The notes under the pieces were generated by a model. The model saw only the letters and a program-made list of their open reading frames with translations. It did not search any database and was not told the origin of the DNA. From Sphingopyxis sp. JAI108 (lineage in GTDB: Bacteria; Pseudomonadota; Alphaproteobacteria; Sphingomonadales; Sphingomonadaceae), in assembly GCF_013410105.1 (NCBI RefSeq), contig NZ_JACCCJ010000003.1, forward strand, positions 62,001-126,000: 64,000 nt of DNA. Direction: 5' to 3'. Position 1 is the stretch's first letter. Each line of letters opens with the position of its first letter. Below are positions 18,177-27,010 of the stretch, one piece after another. A program made the position numbers and the translations under genes.

Positions 18177-19519
18177 CCGAGATTTCCTCCGTTGGCGGCA
18201 ATCACGCTGCTGTAGAAACGCGCGCTTCGTTTGGGCGTGCGGGCCTGCGTCTCGTAATCGACATGGACGATGCCGAAGCGCTTCGAGAAGCCCAGCGACC
18301 ATTCGAGATTGTCGAGCAGCGACCACGCCATATAGCCGCGCACGTCGACGCCCTTTTTGATCGCGTCGCCGATCGCCGAGATATGCGTGCGGAGATAGTC
18401 GCAGCGCAGCGGATCGTCGACCCCGTCGGGTCCGGCCTTTGGCGGGTCATAGAAAGCGGCGCCATTTTCGGTGATATAGACCGGGATGTCGCCATAGGTG
18501 TCGCGGAACCAGATCAGCATGTCGGTGAGCGCGGGTGGGTAGACCTCCCAGTCGGTCGTCGTGTGCGTCGCATTCTGCCGCACCGGCGACGCGCCGACCG
18601 GCCACTGGTGCGGATCGGCCTTCACGACGTTGCGCGTGTAATAATTGATGCCGATGAAATCGACCGGCTGGCAGATGTCCCGGAGATCCTCGGCGGGCCA
18701 TTCGGGCCAGGCTTCGCCGAACACTTCGGCAAGTTCGTCGGGGTATCTGCCTTTCAGCGCGGGGTCGAGATATTGGCGGTTCATATAGGCGTGCGCGCGT
18801 GCAGTGGCGGCCAGATCCTCGGCGCTGTCGCTCGCTGGATATTTGGGCTCGATATTGACGACGAGGCCGATCTCGTGTGCGCCTTCGCTGCGATAGGCCT
18901 GCACCGCGCGGCCGTGTGCGCGCATCAGATTGTGGCTCGCGATCGGCGTTTCGAACAGGTTGCGGTGCCCGGGGGCAAGCGCGCCGTGGAGATAGCCGCC
19001 GTCGGTGATCACCCACGGCTCGTTCAGCGTCACCCATTTCTTTACGCGGCCGTCGAGGCGGCGGTACATGACCGATCCATATTCGGCGAACCAGTCGGCG
19101 CTGTCGCGGTTCAGCCAGCCGCCCTTGTCGTCGAGTGCCGCGGGCAGGTCCCAATGGTGGAGCGTCAGCAGCGGTTCGATATCGTGCTTGAGCAGTTCGT
19201 CGACGAGCCGCTCGTAAAAGCCGAGCCCCGGTTCGTTGACGCGCCCGATCCCCTCGGGCAGCACGCGGCCCCAATTGACGCTGAAGCGATAGGCCTTCAA
19301 CCCCAATTCCTTCATCAGTGCGACGTCGGCGGGCATGCGGTTATAGTGATCGCAGGCAACGTCACCGGTGTCGCCCTTCGCCGCCATCAGCCGCGGATCG
19401 TGGCTGAAGCGCTGCCAGATGCTCGCGCCCGCGCCATCGGCGAGCGGCGATCCCTCGATCTGATAGGCGGCGGTCGCGGCGCCCCACAGGAAATCGTCGG
19501 GGAAAACGGTCTGCGTCAT
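18173..19519 (-). CDS. GH1 beta-glucosidase (cytoplasmic)
   Basis: A 448-residue family 1 glycoside hydrolase of normal length. The N-terminal FLWGAATAAYQIEG block, the acid/base Glu in TLNEPWV (E167) and the nucleophile Glu in YITENG (E351) are all present. There is no signal peptide, so it would act on disaccharides or short oligosaccharides after import. The family retains the anomeric configuration and releases beta-D-glucose. It overlaps the esterase gene upstream and the EEP gene downstream by 4 bp each, and so belongs to the same coupled operon as the ABC importer. With the periplasmic GH3 enzyme, the locus has a beta-glucosidase on each side of the inner membrane. Confidence 0.93.
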   Translation of the reverse strand: MTQTVFPDDFLWGAATAAYQIEGSPLADGAGASIWQRFSHDPRLMAAKGDTGDVACDHYNRMPADVALMKELGLKAYRFSVNWGRVLPEGIGRVNEPGLGFYERLVDELLKHDIEPLLTLHHWDLPAALDDKGGWLNRDSADWFAEYGSVMYRRLDGRVKKWVTLNEPWVITDGGYLHGALAPGHRNLFETPIASHNLMRAHGRAVQAYRSEGAHEIGLVVNIEPKYPASDSAEDLAATARAHAYMNRQYLDPALKGRYPDELAEVFGEAWPEWPAEDLRDICQPVDFIGINYYTRNVVKADPHQWPVGASPVRQNATHTTTDWEVYPPALTDMLIWFRDTYGDIPVYITENGAAFYDPPKAGPDGVDDPLRCDYLRTHISAIGDAIKKGVDVRGYMAWSLLDNLEWSLGFSKRFGIVHVDYETQARTPKRSARFYSSVIAANGGNLG

Positions 19520-20271
19520 TTCTTGTCCTTGTCGGCATAAGTCGGGGAGGGAAGTTTCTGTTCGAGCAACCAGGCATAGAGCGCTGGGTCGTCATAGGTG
19601 GGATCCCAGGCATTGTGGCCGAGGTCGGGATAGATGGTGAGGCGGACCTTGCGGCCGCCGCAGGCGCGGATTGCGCGCGCCATGGCGAAGCTGCCTTCGG
19701 GCATGACGACATCGTCGCGGTCACCATGGAACGCCCAGACCGGCAGGTCCATCAGGCGGCACGCCTCTCCGGGATTTCCGCGCCCAGCGACCGCGGCGAC
19801 CGCGGCGAACCGCTTGGGCTCGGCGATCGCCCAGCGCCAGCTCGCATGGCCGCCGCGGCTGAGGCCGGTGAGATAGATCCGCGCCGGATCGACGCGATAG
19901 GTCTTGGTTACATGGTCGACGAGCGCGTCGAGCTTTTCGATATCCCAGTCCTGATCGGTGCCGAGCAGCGGCGAGACGGTGAGGAAAGGGAAGGTGGGAT
20001 CGCGGTCGGCGATCTTTGGCGGACCGTGCACCTTCACCTTAGCGACATCGTCGCCGCGCTCGCCCGAGCCGTGGAGAAAGATCAGCAGGGGATAGTGGTT
20101 CGCCTTGTCGGTCAGATAGCCCTGGGGCACGAACAGCTGGTACGGATAATTGCCGGATGCGACCGGCTGCCGGGGTGTCTGGCCTTCGACGACCGGAGGG
20201 GCTTTCGTCCAGGCGGCAGCGGGGGAAGTGGCGAGCGCAAGGCCCAGCAGCGCCGCGGTCCAATATCTCAT
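19516..20271 (-). CDS. Secreted alpha/beta-hydrolase (esterase, dienelactone-hydrolase-like)
   Basis: A 251-residue alpha/beta hydrolase with a signal peptide (about 1-20, SPAAA). The nucleophile elbow GLSRGG gives S138. An acidic residue in FHGDRDD (D186 or D187) and H219 in DLGHNAW complete a plausible triad. LLIFLHGSGERG near 62 forms the oxyanion region, as in the feruloyl-esterase/PHB-depolymerase-like group. I chose ATG 20271, which has AAGGAA in front and starts a good signal peptide; an ATG at 20298 overlaps the permease stop by 4 bp and would add nine residues. Its place between the ABC permease and GH1 genes suggests removal of acyl groups from glycan fragments. The substrate is unknown. 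Confidence 0.82.
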   Translation of the reverse strand: MRYWTAALLGLALATSPAAAWTKAPPVVEGQTPRQPVASGNYPYQLFVPQGYLTDKANHYPLLIFLHGSGERGDDVAKVKVHGPPKIADRDPTFPFLTVSPLLGTDQDWDIEKLDALVDHVTKTYRVDPARIYLTGLSRGGHASWRWAIAEPKRFAAVAAVAGRGNPGEACRLMDLPVWAFHGDRDDVVMPEGSFAMARAIRACGGRKVRLTIYPDLGHNAWDPTYDDPALYAWLLEQKLPSPTYADKDKK

Positions 20272-20294
20272 ATTCGGTTCCTTGGTTGAACGGG

Positions 20295-21110
20295 TCATCC
20301 CTTGACACTCCCGGTCAGCAGCCCGCTCAGATAATAGCGTTGGAGCGCGAGGAAGAGGATGAGGACGGGGAGGGTGGTGACGACCGCGCCGGCCATCATG
20401 ATCTCGTAATCCTGCACATTCTGGCGGCTGTTCGCGGCGAGCGCGACGGGCAAGGTGTAGAGATCCTGGTCGGCGAGAATGATCAGCGGCCACATGAAAT
20501 CGTTCCAGCTCGACAGGAACACATAGAGCGCCAGTGTGACGATGATCGGGGTCAGGATCGGCAGGACGATGCGGCGGAGGATCTGTCCTTCGCTCGCGCC
20601 GTCGATGCGCGCCGCCTCGAGCATCTCGTCGGGGATCGACAGGCAATATTGGCGCACGAGGAAGATGCCGAAAATGCCCGCGAGCCATGGCACCAGCGCG
20701 CCGGCATAGCTGTTGACGAGGCCCATGGCCTTGAGCTCGAGGAACAGCGGCAGCATCCCGATCTGTCCCGGCACGACGAGCGCCGCGACGAGCAAACGGA
20801 AGATCGCGTCGCGTCCCGCGAAGCGCAGCTTGGCAAAGGCGTAGCCCGCCGGGATGGTGAAAAGCAGCGCCAGCCCTGTCGCGAGCGTCGAGATGAGGAT
20901 GCTGTTGAGCAGGAAGCGCCCGACGCCGAAGGTGCCGAACAGCAGGTGGTAGTTTTCGAGTGTCGGGCTCGCGGGCCACAGCGGCGGCGGGAATTGCGCC
21001 GCCTCGCCGCGCGCCATGAAGCTGACCGACACCATCCAGATCAGCGGCGCGATCGTGACCAGTGCGACCAGCGCGGCGAGAAGCGTGACGGACCAGCGAC
21101 GCAGGCTCAT
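20295..21110 (-). CDS. ABC sugar transporter permease (MalG-like)
   Basis: A 271-residue inner-membrane permease with about six hydrophobic segments. The EAA loop that docks onto the ATPase is clear (EAARIDGASEGQILRRIVLP). The length and the short N-terminus match the MalG/UgpE class of carbohydrate ABC importers. Its ATG at 21110 overlaps the stop of the MalF-like gene by 4 bp. It should pair with that protein to form the membrane channel for the binding protein encoded at 22030-23298. Confidence 0.92.
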   Translation of the reverse strand: MSLRRWSVTLLAALVALVTIAPLIWMVSVSFMARGEAAQFPPPLWPASPTLENYHLLFGTFGVGRFLLNSILISTLATGLALLFTIPAGYAFAKLRFAGRDAIFRLLVAALVVPGQIGMLPLFLELKAMGLVNSYAGALVPWLAGIFGIFLVRQYCLSIPDEMLEAARIDGASEGQILRRIVLPILTPIIVTLALYVFLSSWNDFMWPLIILADQDLYTLPVALAANSRQNVQDYEIMMAGAVVTTLPVLILFLALQRYYLSGLLTGSVKG

Positions 21111-22033
21111 ATCGCGCCGCTCCGTTTCGCAAGCCGCAGCTGCACCAGCGTCACGGCAAGAATGCAGAGAAAGAGCAGGAAGGCGACCGCCGCGCCCGAG
21201 CCGAGGTTCCACCATTTGAACCCTTCCTCATACATGAAATAGAGGATCGTGACGGTCGACTGGGCGGGGCCGCCCTGCGTCATCACATAGGGTTCGGCGA
21301 ACAGCTGGAACATGCCCGCGACGGTCAGCACCGATACGAGCAGCACGGTCGGCGCGATCGCGGGCAGGGTGACGTGGCGCAGCCGCGTCAACCACCCCGC
21401 GCCATCGATCCGCGCCGCCTCGTCGAGTTCGCGCGGCACGGTCTGCAGCGCGGCGAGGAAGATGATCATATTATAGCCAAAGGTCTTCCACGCGACGAAG
21501 AGCAGGATCGCGGGCAGCGAGGCGGTGGGGCTGCCAAGCCAGTCGACCGGCGGCACGCCGAAGAAGGAGAGCAGATAGTTGAGCAGGCCGTAACGCGTGT
21601 GGAGCAGGTAGCGCCACACGACGGCGGTCGCGACGAGCGTCGTCACATAGGGCGCGAACAGCGCGACGCGCCACAGCGGCCGCCATTTCAGCCAGCGCGA
21701 ATTGACAATCATCGCGGCGAACAGCGACAGCGCGACGATGAAAGGCGTGCCGACCGCAACGAAGAGCAATGTGTTCGTCATCGCCTTCCAGAATAGCGGG
21801 TTATCGAGCAATCTTTCGTAATTCTGGAGCCCGACGAAGCGCAGGTTGCCGATGTCGGCGAGCGCGTAGATGTCGAAATCGGTGAAGCTCAGGAACAGCG
21901 ACGCGATCGCCGGCAGGACGAAGAAAAGCAGGATCGCCGCGAGCGCCGGAATCGACATCGCCCAGCCCGCGCGTGCCTCGCTCGCCCGGCCGACCGCGCT
22001 CGCGCGTTCACTGGCTCGCGACTGCGCGCTCAC
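21107..22033 (-). CDS. ABC sugar transporter permease (MalF-like)
   Basis: A 308-residue inner-membrane permease of the MalF/UgpA class. A short charged N-terminus is followed by six hydrophobic segments and an EAA loop (DEAARIDGAGWLTRLRHVTLP). The start is a GTG at 22033, which overlaps the stop codon of the binding-protein gene as GTGA. It overlaps the MalG-like gene by 4 bp at the other end, so translation of all three transport genes is coupled. Confidence 0.92.
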   Translation of the reverse strand: MSAQSRASERASAVGRASEARAGWAMSIPALAAILLFFVLPAIASLFLSFTDFDIYALADIGNLRFVGLQNYERLLDNPLFWKAMTNTLLFVAVGTPFIVALSLFAAMIVNSRWLKWRPLWRVALFAPYVTTLVATAVVWRYLLHTRYGLLNYLLSFFGVPPVDWLGSPTASLPAILLFVAWKTFGYNMIIFLAALQTVPRELDEAARIDGAGWLTRLRHVTLPAIAPTVLLVSVLTVAGMFQLFAEPYVMTQGGPAQSTVTILYFMYEEGFKWWNLGSGAAVAFLLFLCILAVTLVQLRLAKRSGAI

Positions 22034-23298
22034 AGAGTCCGCCCCCTATCCAGCATCCAGCGCCGCTTTTCGAGCAGCCGATCGGCGCGCACGTCGATCT
22101 CCTTCGCCGCCTCGTCGACGCTGAACTGCCCGCGCACCATGCGTTCGGCGACGATCTGCATCTCGGTGACGATGCGCTCCCATTCGGGGACCTTCGGCAG
22201 CGCGGTCGCGCGGTCGAGCTGCGTGCGGAAGGGTTCGACCGCCGGGTCGCGTATCAGCCCTGCCGCAGTCCACACCGAGCGCCGCGCGGGCAGATCTCCC
22301 GTCGCCTCGTGGAGCGCAAGCTGTGCGCCGGGGGCCATCAGGCGCGATACCAGATCCCACGCCGCCTCGCCGTGCGCGCTGCTTGCGAAAACGACGAGGC
22401 TCGACCCGCCGGGCGCCGCAGAGCCGACGCCGTCGGGGCCGGGGTTGGCGGCGGTCTCCCACGCGTCCTGCAATTCGGGGGCGAGACGGCTCTTCATATC
22501 GCCGATCGTCCAGGGGCCGGAGAGGAAGAGGCTGAAATAGCCGCGCGCGAATTCGGCCCAGACATTCGAAATCTGCGCCATCGATACCCGCGGCGCCAGC
22601 CCTTCGTCGAACAGCGATTTATAGAAGGCGAGCGCTGCCTTGAACTCGGGGTCCGAAAAGGCACCGCGTCCACCGTCGTCGCGCAGCAGCCGCGCGCCCG
22701 CCGACAGCGCGAGCGTCGTCAACTGCTCATATTCGTTGAGCGGATAGAGCAGCGCGAAATTGCCGTCGCCGGCCTGTTTTTTCACCTTGTGGAGCGCGGC
22801 TTTCCACTCGGCCCAGCCGGACGGCGGCGCGGCATATCCCGCGCGCGCGAACAGATCCTTGCGATAAAATTGCAGCCGCGTGTCGACATACCATGGAATA
22901 CCCCACGTCTTGCCCGCGATCCGGTTGGTATCGACCACCGCGCCGAACTGGTCGCCGAGGAGGCGCATCGCGTGCGCGGGAACCGGCGCGAGCGCGCCGA
23001 TCGCGGCGAGCTCGGCGATCCAGCTGTTGCCGACCTGCCCGACGGCGGGCAGCGAATCCCCGGCAAAGCCCGTCAGCAATTTTTCGTGCGCGGCGGTCCA
23101 GGGCAGCGGCTGGACCGCGATCGGCGGCGCGGTCGCGGGCCAGTCGATACCCCGGACCAGCGCGGGCAGGCTCGCCGCTTCGTTGCCCATCGCCCAGACG
23201 GTCAGCGTATCGCGCCCGCGCGCGCCGCAGCCGCTTAGCAGGGGGGCGAGAGGCAGCGCGGCGAGCGCGCCGGTCAAATGGCGGCGCGTCAGCTGCAT
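22030..23298 (-). CDS. Extracellular solute-binding protein (family 1), lipoprotein
   Basis: A 422-residue sugar-binding protein of the MalE/UgpB type. The N-terminus has a twin arginine (R5-R6), a hydrophobic stretch and a lipobox LLSGC with C24, so it is probably anchored in the membrane. The body carries the typical GIPWYVDTRLQFY segment near residue 140, where family 1 proteins have a Y/F-rich hinge region. ATG 23298 is preferred over a TTG two codons upstream. The gene begins 22 bp after the lacI stop and overlaps the MalF-like gene by 4 bp. It would hand an oligosaccharide to the permease pair. Confidence 0.88.
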   Translation of the reverse strand: MQLTRRHLTGALAALPLAPLLSGCGARGRDTLTVWAMGNEAASLPALVRGIDWPATAPPIAVQPLPWTAAHEKLLTGFAGDSLPAVGQVGNSWIAELAAIGALAPVPAHAMRLLGDQFGAVVDTNRIAGKTWGIPWYVDTRLQFYRKDLFARAGYAAPPSGWAEWKAALHKVKKQAGDGNFALLYPLNEYEQLTTLALSAGARLLRDDGGRGAFSDPEFKAALAFYKSLFDEGLAPRVSMAQISNVWAEFARGYFSLFLSGPWTIGDMKSRLAPELQDAWETAANPGPDGVGSAAPGGSSLVVFASSAHGEAAWDLVSRLMAPGAQLALHEATGDLPARRSVWTAAGLIRDPAVEPFRTQLDRATALPKVPEWERIVTEMQIVAERMVRGQFSVDEAAKEIDVRADRLLEKRRWMLDRGRTL

Positions 23299-23320
23299 CG
23301 GCAAGGGCGCGCCGGCGTGC

Positions 23321-24361
23321 TCATGGCGGCGAGGCTCCCGCCCCGGCGGTCGCTTTCTCGGTTCCGGGCGCGTTCGCGGTGGTGCCGCGCGCGATGAGGC
23401 TGGGCGTGAGGATCGTCGCGCTCGCCGCGCCCAGCGCGTCGCCGCGCAGCAGGCGGAGCAGCATCATCATGCCGGTCGAACCCAGCCGGTCGATATTGAC
23501 CTGCATCGTCGTGAGGCCGGGGCTCAGGTGCCGCGCGAGCGGAATATCGTCGAAACCCGCGACCATGACGTCGCCGGGCACCGACACGCCCGCACGCGCC
23601 AGTTCGGCGATCAGCCCGACCGCCATCTGGTCGTTCGCGGCAAAGACCGCGTCGGCCGGGAGCTGCCCCTCGACGAATAGCCGCGCGGCCTTCTCGCCGC
23701 TTTCTTCCGAAAAGTCGCCGGGCAGGATCACCGGACTACGTTCCCCGGCGATTTTCGCCATCGCATCGGCGAAGCCGCGCTGGCGGTCGCGCGCGTCGCG
23801 GTTGTGCTTGGGCCCGGCGATATGAACGACCTGCCGCGCCCCGCCTGTCAGCAAGGCTTCGGTCATTGCATAGGCGCCGCGATAATTGTCGACCGCCACA
23901 AATGGCAGGTCGAGCGATCCCGCGTCATAATTGAGCAGCACCGTAGGCAGTGCCGGGTCGAGATAGTCCGACAGCAATTCGGGCTTCAGGTCGGGCGGCA
24001 TGACGAGCAGCCCATCGACGCGGCCGCGCATCGCGGCGATCGCCGCCGCCGTCTCGTGCGTGCTGCCGTGCATGTTACCGAGCAGGAGGTGCATCCCCGA
24101 TTCATGCGCGACCAGGTCGATGCCGCGAATGATTTCGGAGAAGAATTCGCCGAACAGGTCGGGCAGGATGACCCCGACGGTGTCGGTCTTGCGCCGGGTC
24201 AGGCTGCGCGCGCCGCTATGGGGCACGAAATTCAGCTTCTTGACCGCCGCCATCACTGCGGCGCGTGTCGGCGCGGTGACATTGCCGAGCCCGTTGATGG
24301 CTCGCGATGCCGTCGCCACCGAAACCCCCGCTTCGCGGGCGACATCCCTCAATGTTGCCAT
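23321..24361 (-). CDS. LacI-family transcriptional repressor of the glycan locus
   Basis: A 346-residue LacI/GalR regulator. The N-terminal helix-turn-helix (ATLRDVAREAGVSVATASRA) is canonical, with the hinge helix near residues 45-58 (RSLTRRKTD after it). A periplasmic-binding-protein-like sensor follows, with VGVILPD and AVFAANDQMAVGL segments. I chose the ATG at 24361 because the HTH then starts at residue 2 and an AAGGGGG lies upstream; an ATG at 24442 would add 27 residues. It is the first gene of the operon with the ABC importer and hydrolases. The palindrome 89 bp upstream of its start suggests autoregulation. The effector is probably a glucose-containing oligosaccharide (inference). 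Confidence 0.92.
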   Translation of the reverse strand: MATLRDVAREAGVSVATASRAINGLGNVTAPTRAAVMAAVKKLNFVPHSGARSLTRRKTDTVGVILPDLFGEFFSEIIRGIDLVAHESGMHLLLGNMHGSTHETAAAIAAMRGRVDGLLVMPPDLKPELLSDYLDPALPTVLLNYDAGSLDLPFVAVDNYRGAYAMTEALLTGGARQVVHIAGPKHNRDARDRQRGFADAMAKIAGERSPVILPGDFSEESGEKAARLFVEGQLPADAVFAANDQMAVGLIAELARAGVSVPGDVMVAGFDDIPLARHLSPGLTTMQVNIDRLGSTGMMMLLRLLRGDALGAASATILTPSLIARGTTANAPGTEKATAGAGASPP

Positions 24362-24446
24362 GCCGCTGGCCCCCTTTCCCTCAATTGGCAGCGGGCCGCT
24401 TGTGCGACTCGGTTCTTCCAGGTTCGCCGGGTGCGGAAACATTCAC

Positions 24447-24476
24447 AGCGTAACCGGTTACACGGGCGAAAGGCAA
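24447..24476 (-). promoter_or_regulatory. Predicted promoter of the lacI-ABC-hydrolase operon
   Basis: On the minus strand TTGCCT (24476-24471) and TACGCT (24452-24447) are 18 bp apart, and the perfect operator palindrome occupies the spacer and part of the -10 box. The match to consensus is moderate. Confidence 0.35.
24449..24462. promoter_or_regulatory. LacI-family operator (site 2, upstream of lacI)
   Basis: CGTAACCGGTTACA contains the perfect 12-bp palindrome GTAACCGGTTAC (24450-24461). It lies between the ABC ATPase stop and the lacI start, overlapping the predicted promoter. It shares the AACCGGTT core with sites at 12524-12537 and 27011-27024. Confidence 0.7.
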
Positions 24477-24478
24477 GG

Positions 24479-25561
24479 TCATTTCCCGGCCTTTCCCAAG
24501 GCTTGGCCGGCGGCGTCAAACAGGTGCAGCCGGTCGGCCGGAAGCACGGCGGTGACCGCGTCCCCCTCATCGAGGCGGCCGTCGTCGCGTAGCTGGCACG
24601 CAATGGCTTCATCGTCCGCATGCGCGCCCAGATGCAGCGTCGCGAGCCCGCCGAGCCGTTCGATAAAACGGATGGTGAAAGGCAGCGCGTCCGGAGCATC
24701 GCCGATCGCGATATCCTCGGGCCGGATCCCGATCGACAGCGGCGTCCCGGTCGCAGGCGCCGCTTCGAGCGAGGGCAGGGCGATGCTCCGCCCGTCGGCC
24801 AGCGCCGCCCGGCCGCCCTCCGCCATGGTTGCAGCCAGGATATTCATCCGCGGCGTGCCGAGAAACTGCGCGACGAAGATATTCGCCGGCCGCGCGTAAA
24901 GTTCGCGCGGTGTCCCTGCCTGTTCGATCCGCCCGTCGCGCAGCACGACGATCCGGTCGGCAAGCGTCATCGCTTCGACCTGGTCGTGCGTCACATAGAG
25001 CGTCGTCGTGCCGAGCTGGCGGTGCAGCTCGGCAAATTCGTAACGCATCCGCACGCGCAGATCGGCGTCGAGGTTCGACAGCGGCTCGTCGAACAGGAAA
25101 ATTTGCGGCTGGCGCACGATCGCGCGGCCGATTGCCACGCGCTGCCGCTGCCCGCCCGACAGTGCCGCCGGCTTGCGGTCGAGCAGGCCCTCGATATTCA
25201 GTATCGCCGCCGCGCGGCGCACCGCGGCATCGATCGCGGATTTGTCCGTCTTCGCGATTTTCAGCCCGAACGCCATATTCTCATAGACGCTGAGGTGCGG
25301 GTAGAGCGCATAGGATTGGAACACCATCGCGATGCCGCGCTCCGAGGGTGCAAGGTCGGTGACGTCGCGGTCGCCGATGACGATGCGGCCGTCCGTCAGA
25401 TCCTCCAGTCCCGCCACGACACGCAGCAGCGTCGATTTGCCGCATCCCGACGGGCCGACGATCACGGTGAATTCGCCGTCGGCGACGTCGATCGACACGC
25501 CTTTCAGGACCTCGGTCGCCCCGAAGCTCTTGCGCGCGCCCTCGATCGATAGTCGAGCCAT
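24479..25561 (-). CDS. ABC sugar importer ATP-binding protein (UgpC/MalK/MsmK-like)
   Basis: A 360-residue ATPase of the carbohydrate uptake class 1 family. Walker A (GPSGCGKST, 36-44), the signature LSGGQ (134-138), Walker B ending in D158-E159 and the switch His in YVTHDQVEA are all present, followed by a C-terminal TOBE-type regulatory domain of about 120 residues. It should power the MalF/MalG-like permease encoded just downstream. It sits upstream of lacI in the same direction, 22 bp after the sugar MFS gene, so it may be transcribed with that gene rather than with the other importer parts. Confidence 0.93.
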   Translation of the reverse strand: MARLSIEGARKSFGATEVLKGVSIDVADGEFTVIVGPSGCGKSTLLRVVAGLEDLTDGRIVIGDRDVTDLAPSERGIAMVFQSYALYPHLSVYENMAFGLKIAKTDKSAIDAAVRRAAAILNIEGLLDRKPAALSGGQRQRVAIGRAIVRQPQIFLFDEPLSNLDADLRVRMRYEFAELHRQLGTTTLYVTHDQVEAMTLADRIVVLRDGRIEQAGTPRELYARPANIFVAQFLGTPRMNILAATMAEGGRAALADGRSIALPSLEAAPATGTPLSIGIRPEDIAIGDAPDALPFTIRFIERLGGLATLHLGAHADDEAIACQLRDDGRLDEGDAVTAVLPADRLHLFDAAGQALGKAGK

Positions 25562-25583
25562 GTTTCGCGGCGTTCCAGGGACC

Positions 25584-26948
25584 TCAGTGAACCGTCACGC
25601 CTGCGCTCGCCTGCCGCGCCGGCGCGCGTCCCGCGGCGATCGCGAACAGGCATAGCGCGACGTAGCAGGCGGCCGGCAGGGCCAGTGCAGCGGCGTAGCC
25701 GACCGCATCGGACAATTGCCCGACAAGATAGGGGATCGCCGCGCCGCCGACGATCGCGGTGCAGAGCAGCCCCGATGTGGCTTCGGCGCGCGCGGTCGAA
25801 CGTTCGAGCGTCAGCGTGAAGATCACAGGAAACATGATCGAATTGAACAGTCCGATCGACAGCGCGACGAAGCCTGCGCTTACGCCGCCGACGGACACGA
25901 TATAAAGGCAGAGCAGCGCCGCGACGGCTGTGAAGATGGAGAGCAGCTTCGATGCGGAGAAGCGCGCGAGCAGCACCGATCCGATCGCGCGGCCGACCAT
26001 CGCGCCGCCCCAGTAAAGCGCGACCGCCTTTCCGGCCTCTTGCAACGAAACGCCGGCGACGCCGTCGCTGCCCATGATCCAGCCGAAGGTACCAAAGGCT
26101 GCGTCCGACTGTCCCCAGATTGCATCGCTGTTGAGGAACAGCGCCATCTGCGTCCCGATCGCCACTTCGGCGCCGACGTACAGGAAGATCGCGAAACCGC
26201 CGAGCAGCGCCCAGCGTGACGAAAAGGCTTCGCGGATCAGTTCCCCCATCCCGGCACGCTGGCCGATCGGCGCGGGTGGCACAGCTTCGTTGACGATCCG
26301 CCGGCTGAACCAGAAGAAGAAAAGCAACGCGATGATCAGCCCGCAGATCCAGAAATAGGCGGCGTCGATCCCGCCAAGCGCCTGCGCTCGCACCGCCTCG
26401 GTCACCACCATGCCCTCCTTGACCTCGACGCCTTCGAGGAAGAGGTGCGCGCCGATCAGCGGGCCGAGGAAGGTGCCGAAACTGTTGAAGGTCTGGCTGA
26501 ATGTCAGGCGGAAATGGCTGCGTTTCGGGTCGCCGAGCGCTGCGGCGAGCGGATTGGCCGCGACCTGCAGGATGGTGATCCCGCTTGCGAGGATGAAGAG
26601 GCCCGCGAGCACGAGCGGATAGACGGCGAGATTCGCCGCGGCGAGCATGACGAGGCAGCCGACGACCATCGTCGACAACGCGGTCAGGATCGACGGTACC
26701 GAGTGAAAGCGGGCGATCAGCGCCGCTGCCGGGAAGGACATCAGGCCGTAGGCGATGAAAAAGGCCGATGCCGAAAGCTGCGCCTCGGCATCGCTCAGCG
26801 TGAAGATACCCTTCACCGCGGCGACGAGCGGGTCGATCAGCGACGTGATGAAGCCCCAGGCGAAAAACAGCACGGTTACCGCGGCAAAGGCCGCCATGGC
26901 AGTCGACCGGCCGCCACTTTGGACGCTCGCCTCGCTGGGCAGGTTCAT
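25584..26948 (-). CDS. FucP-like sugar MFS transporter
   Basis: A 454-residue transporter of the FucP/glucose-galactose permease family with 12 hydrophobic segments. The FFAWGFITSLIDPL segment in helix 1 and QVAANPLAAALG in the fourth helix region are hallmarks of the branch, which imports monosaccharides with protons. The ATG at 26948 is preceded by AGAGGA. It precedes the ABC ATPase gene by 22 bp. An operator of the LacI type lies about 65 bp upstream, tying it to the regulon. It probably takes up the glucose freed by the periplasmic GH3 enzyme. Confidence 0.9.
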   Translation of the reverse strand: MNLPSEASVQSGGRSTAMAAFAAVTVLFFAWGFITSLIDPLVAAVKGIFTLSDAEAQLSASAFFIAYGLMSFPAAALIARFHSVPSILTALSTMVVGCLVMLAAANLAVYPLVLAGLFILASGITILQVAANPLAAALGDPKRSHFRLTFSQTFNSFGTFLGPLIGAHLFLEGVEVKEGMVVTEAVRAQALGGIDAAYFWICGLIIALLFFFWFSRRIVNEAVPPAPIGQRAGMGELIREAFSSRWALLGGFAIFLYVGAEVAIGTQMALFLNSDAIWGQSDAAFGTFGWIMGSDGVAGVSLQEAGKAVALYWGGAMVGRAIGSVLLARFSASKLLSIFTAVAALLCLYIVSVGGVSAGFVALSIGLFNSIMFPVIFTLTLERSTARAEATSGLLCTAIVGGAAIPYLVGQLSDAVGYAAALALPAACYVALCLFAIAAGRAPARQASAGVTVH

Positions 26949-27010
26949 TCGCAATATCCTCTTCGCCGGAACTATGTTATGCGGCGGGTCTAACGGGGCG
27001 TCGGAGGCAA

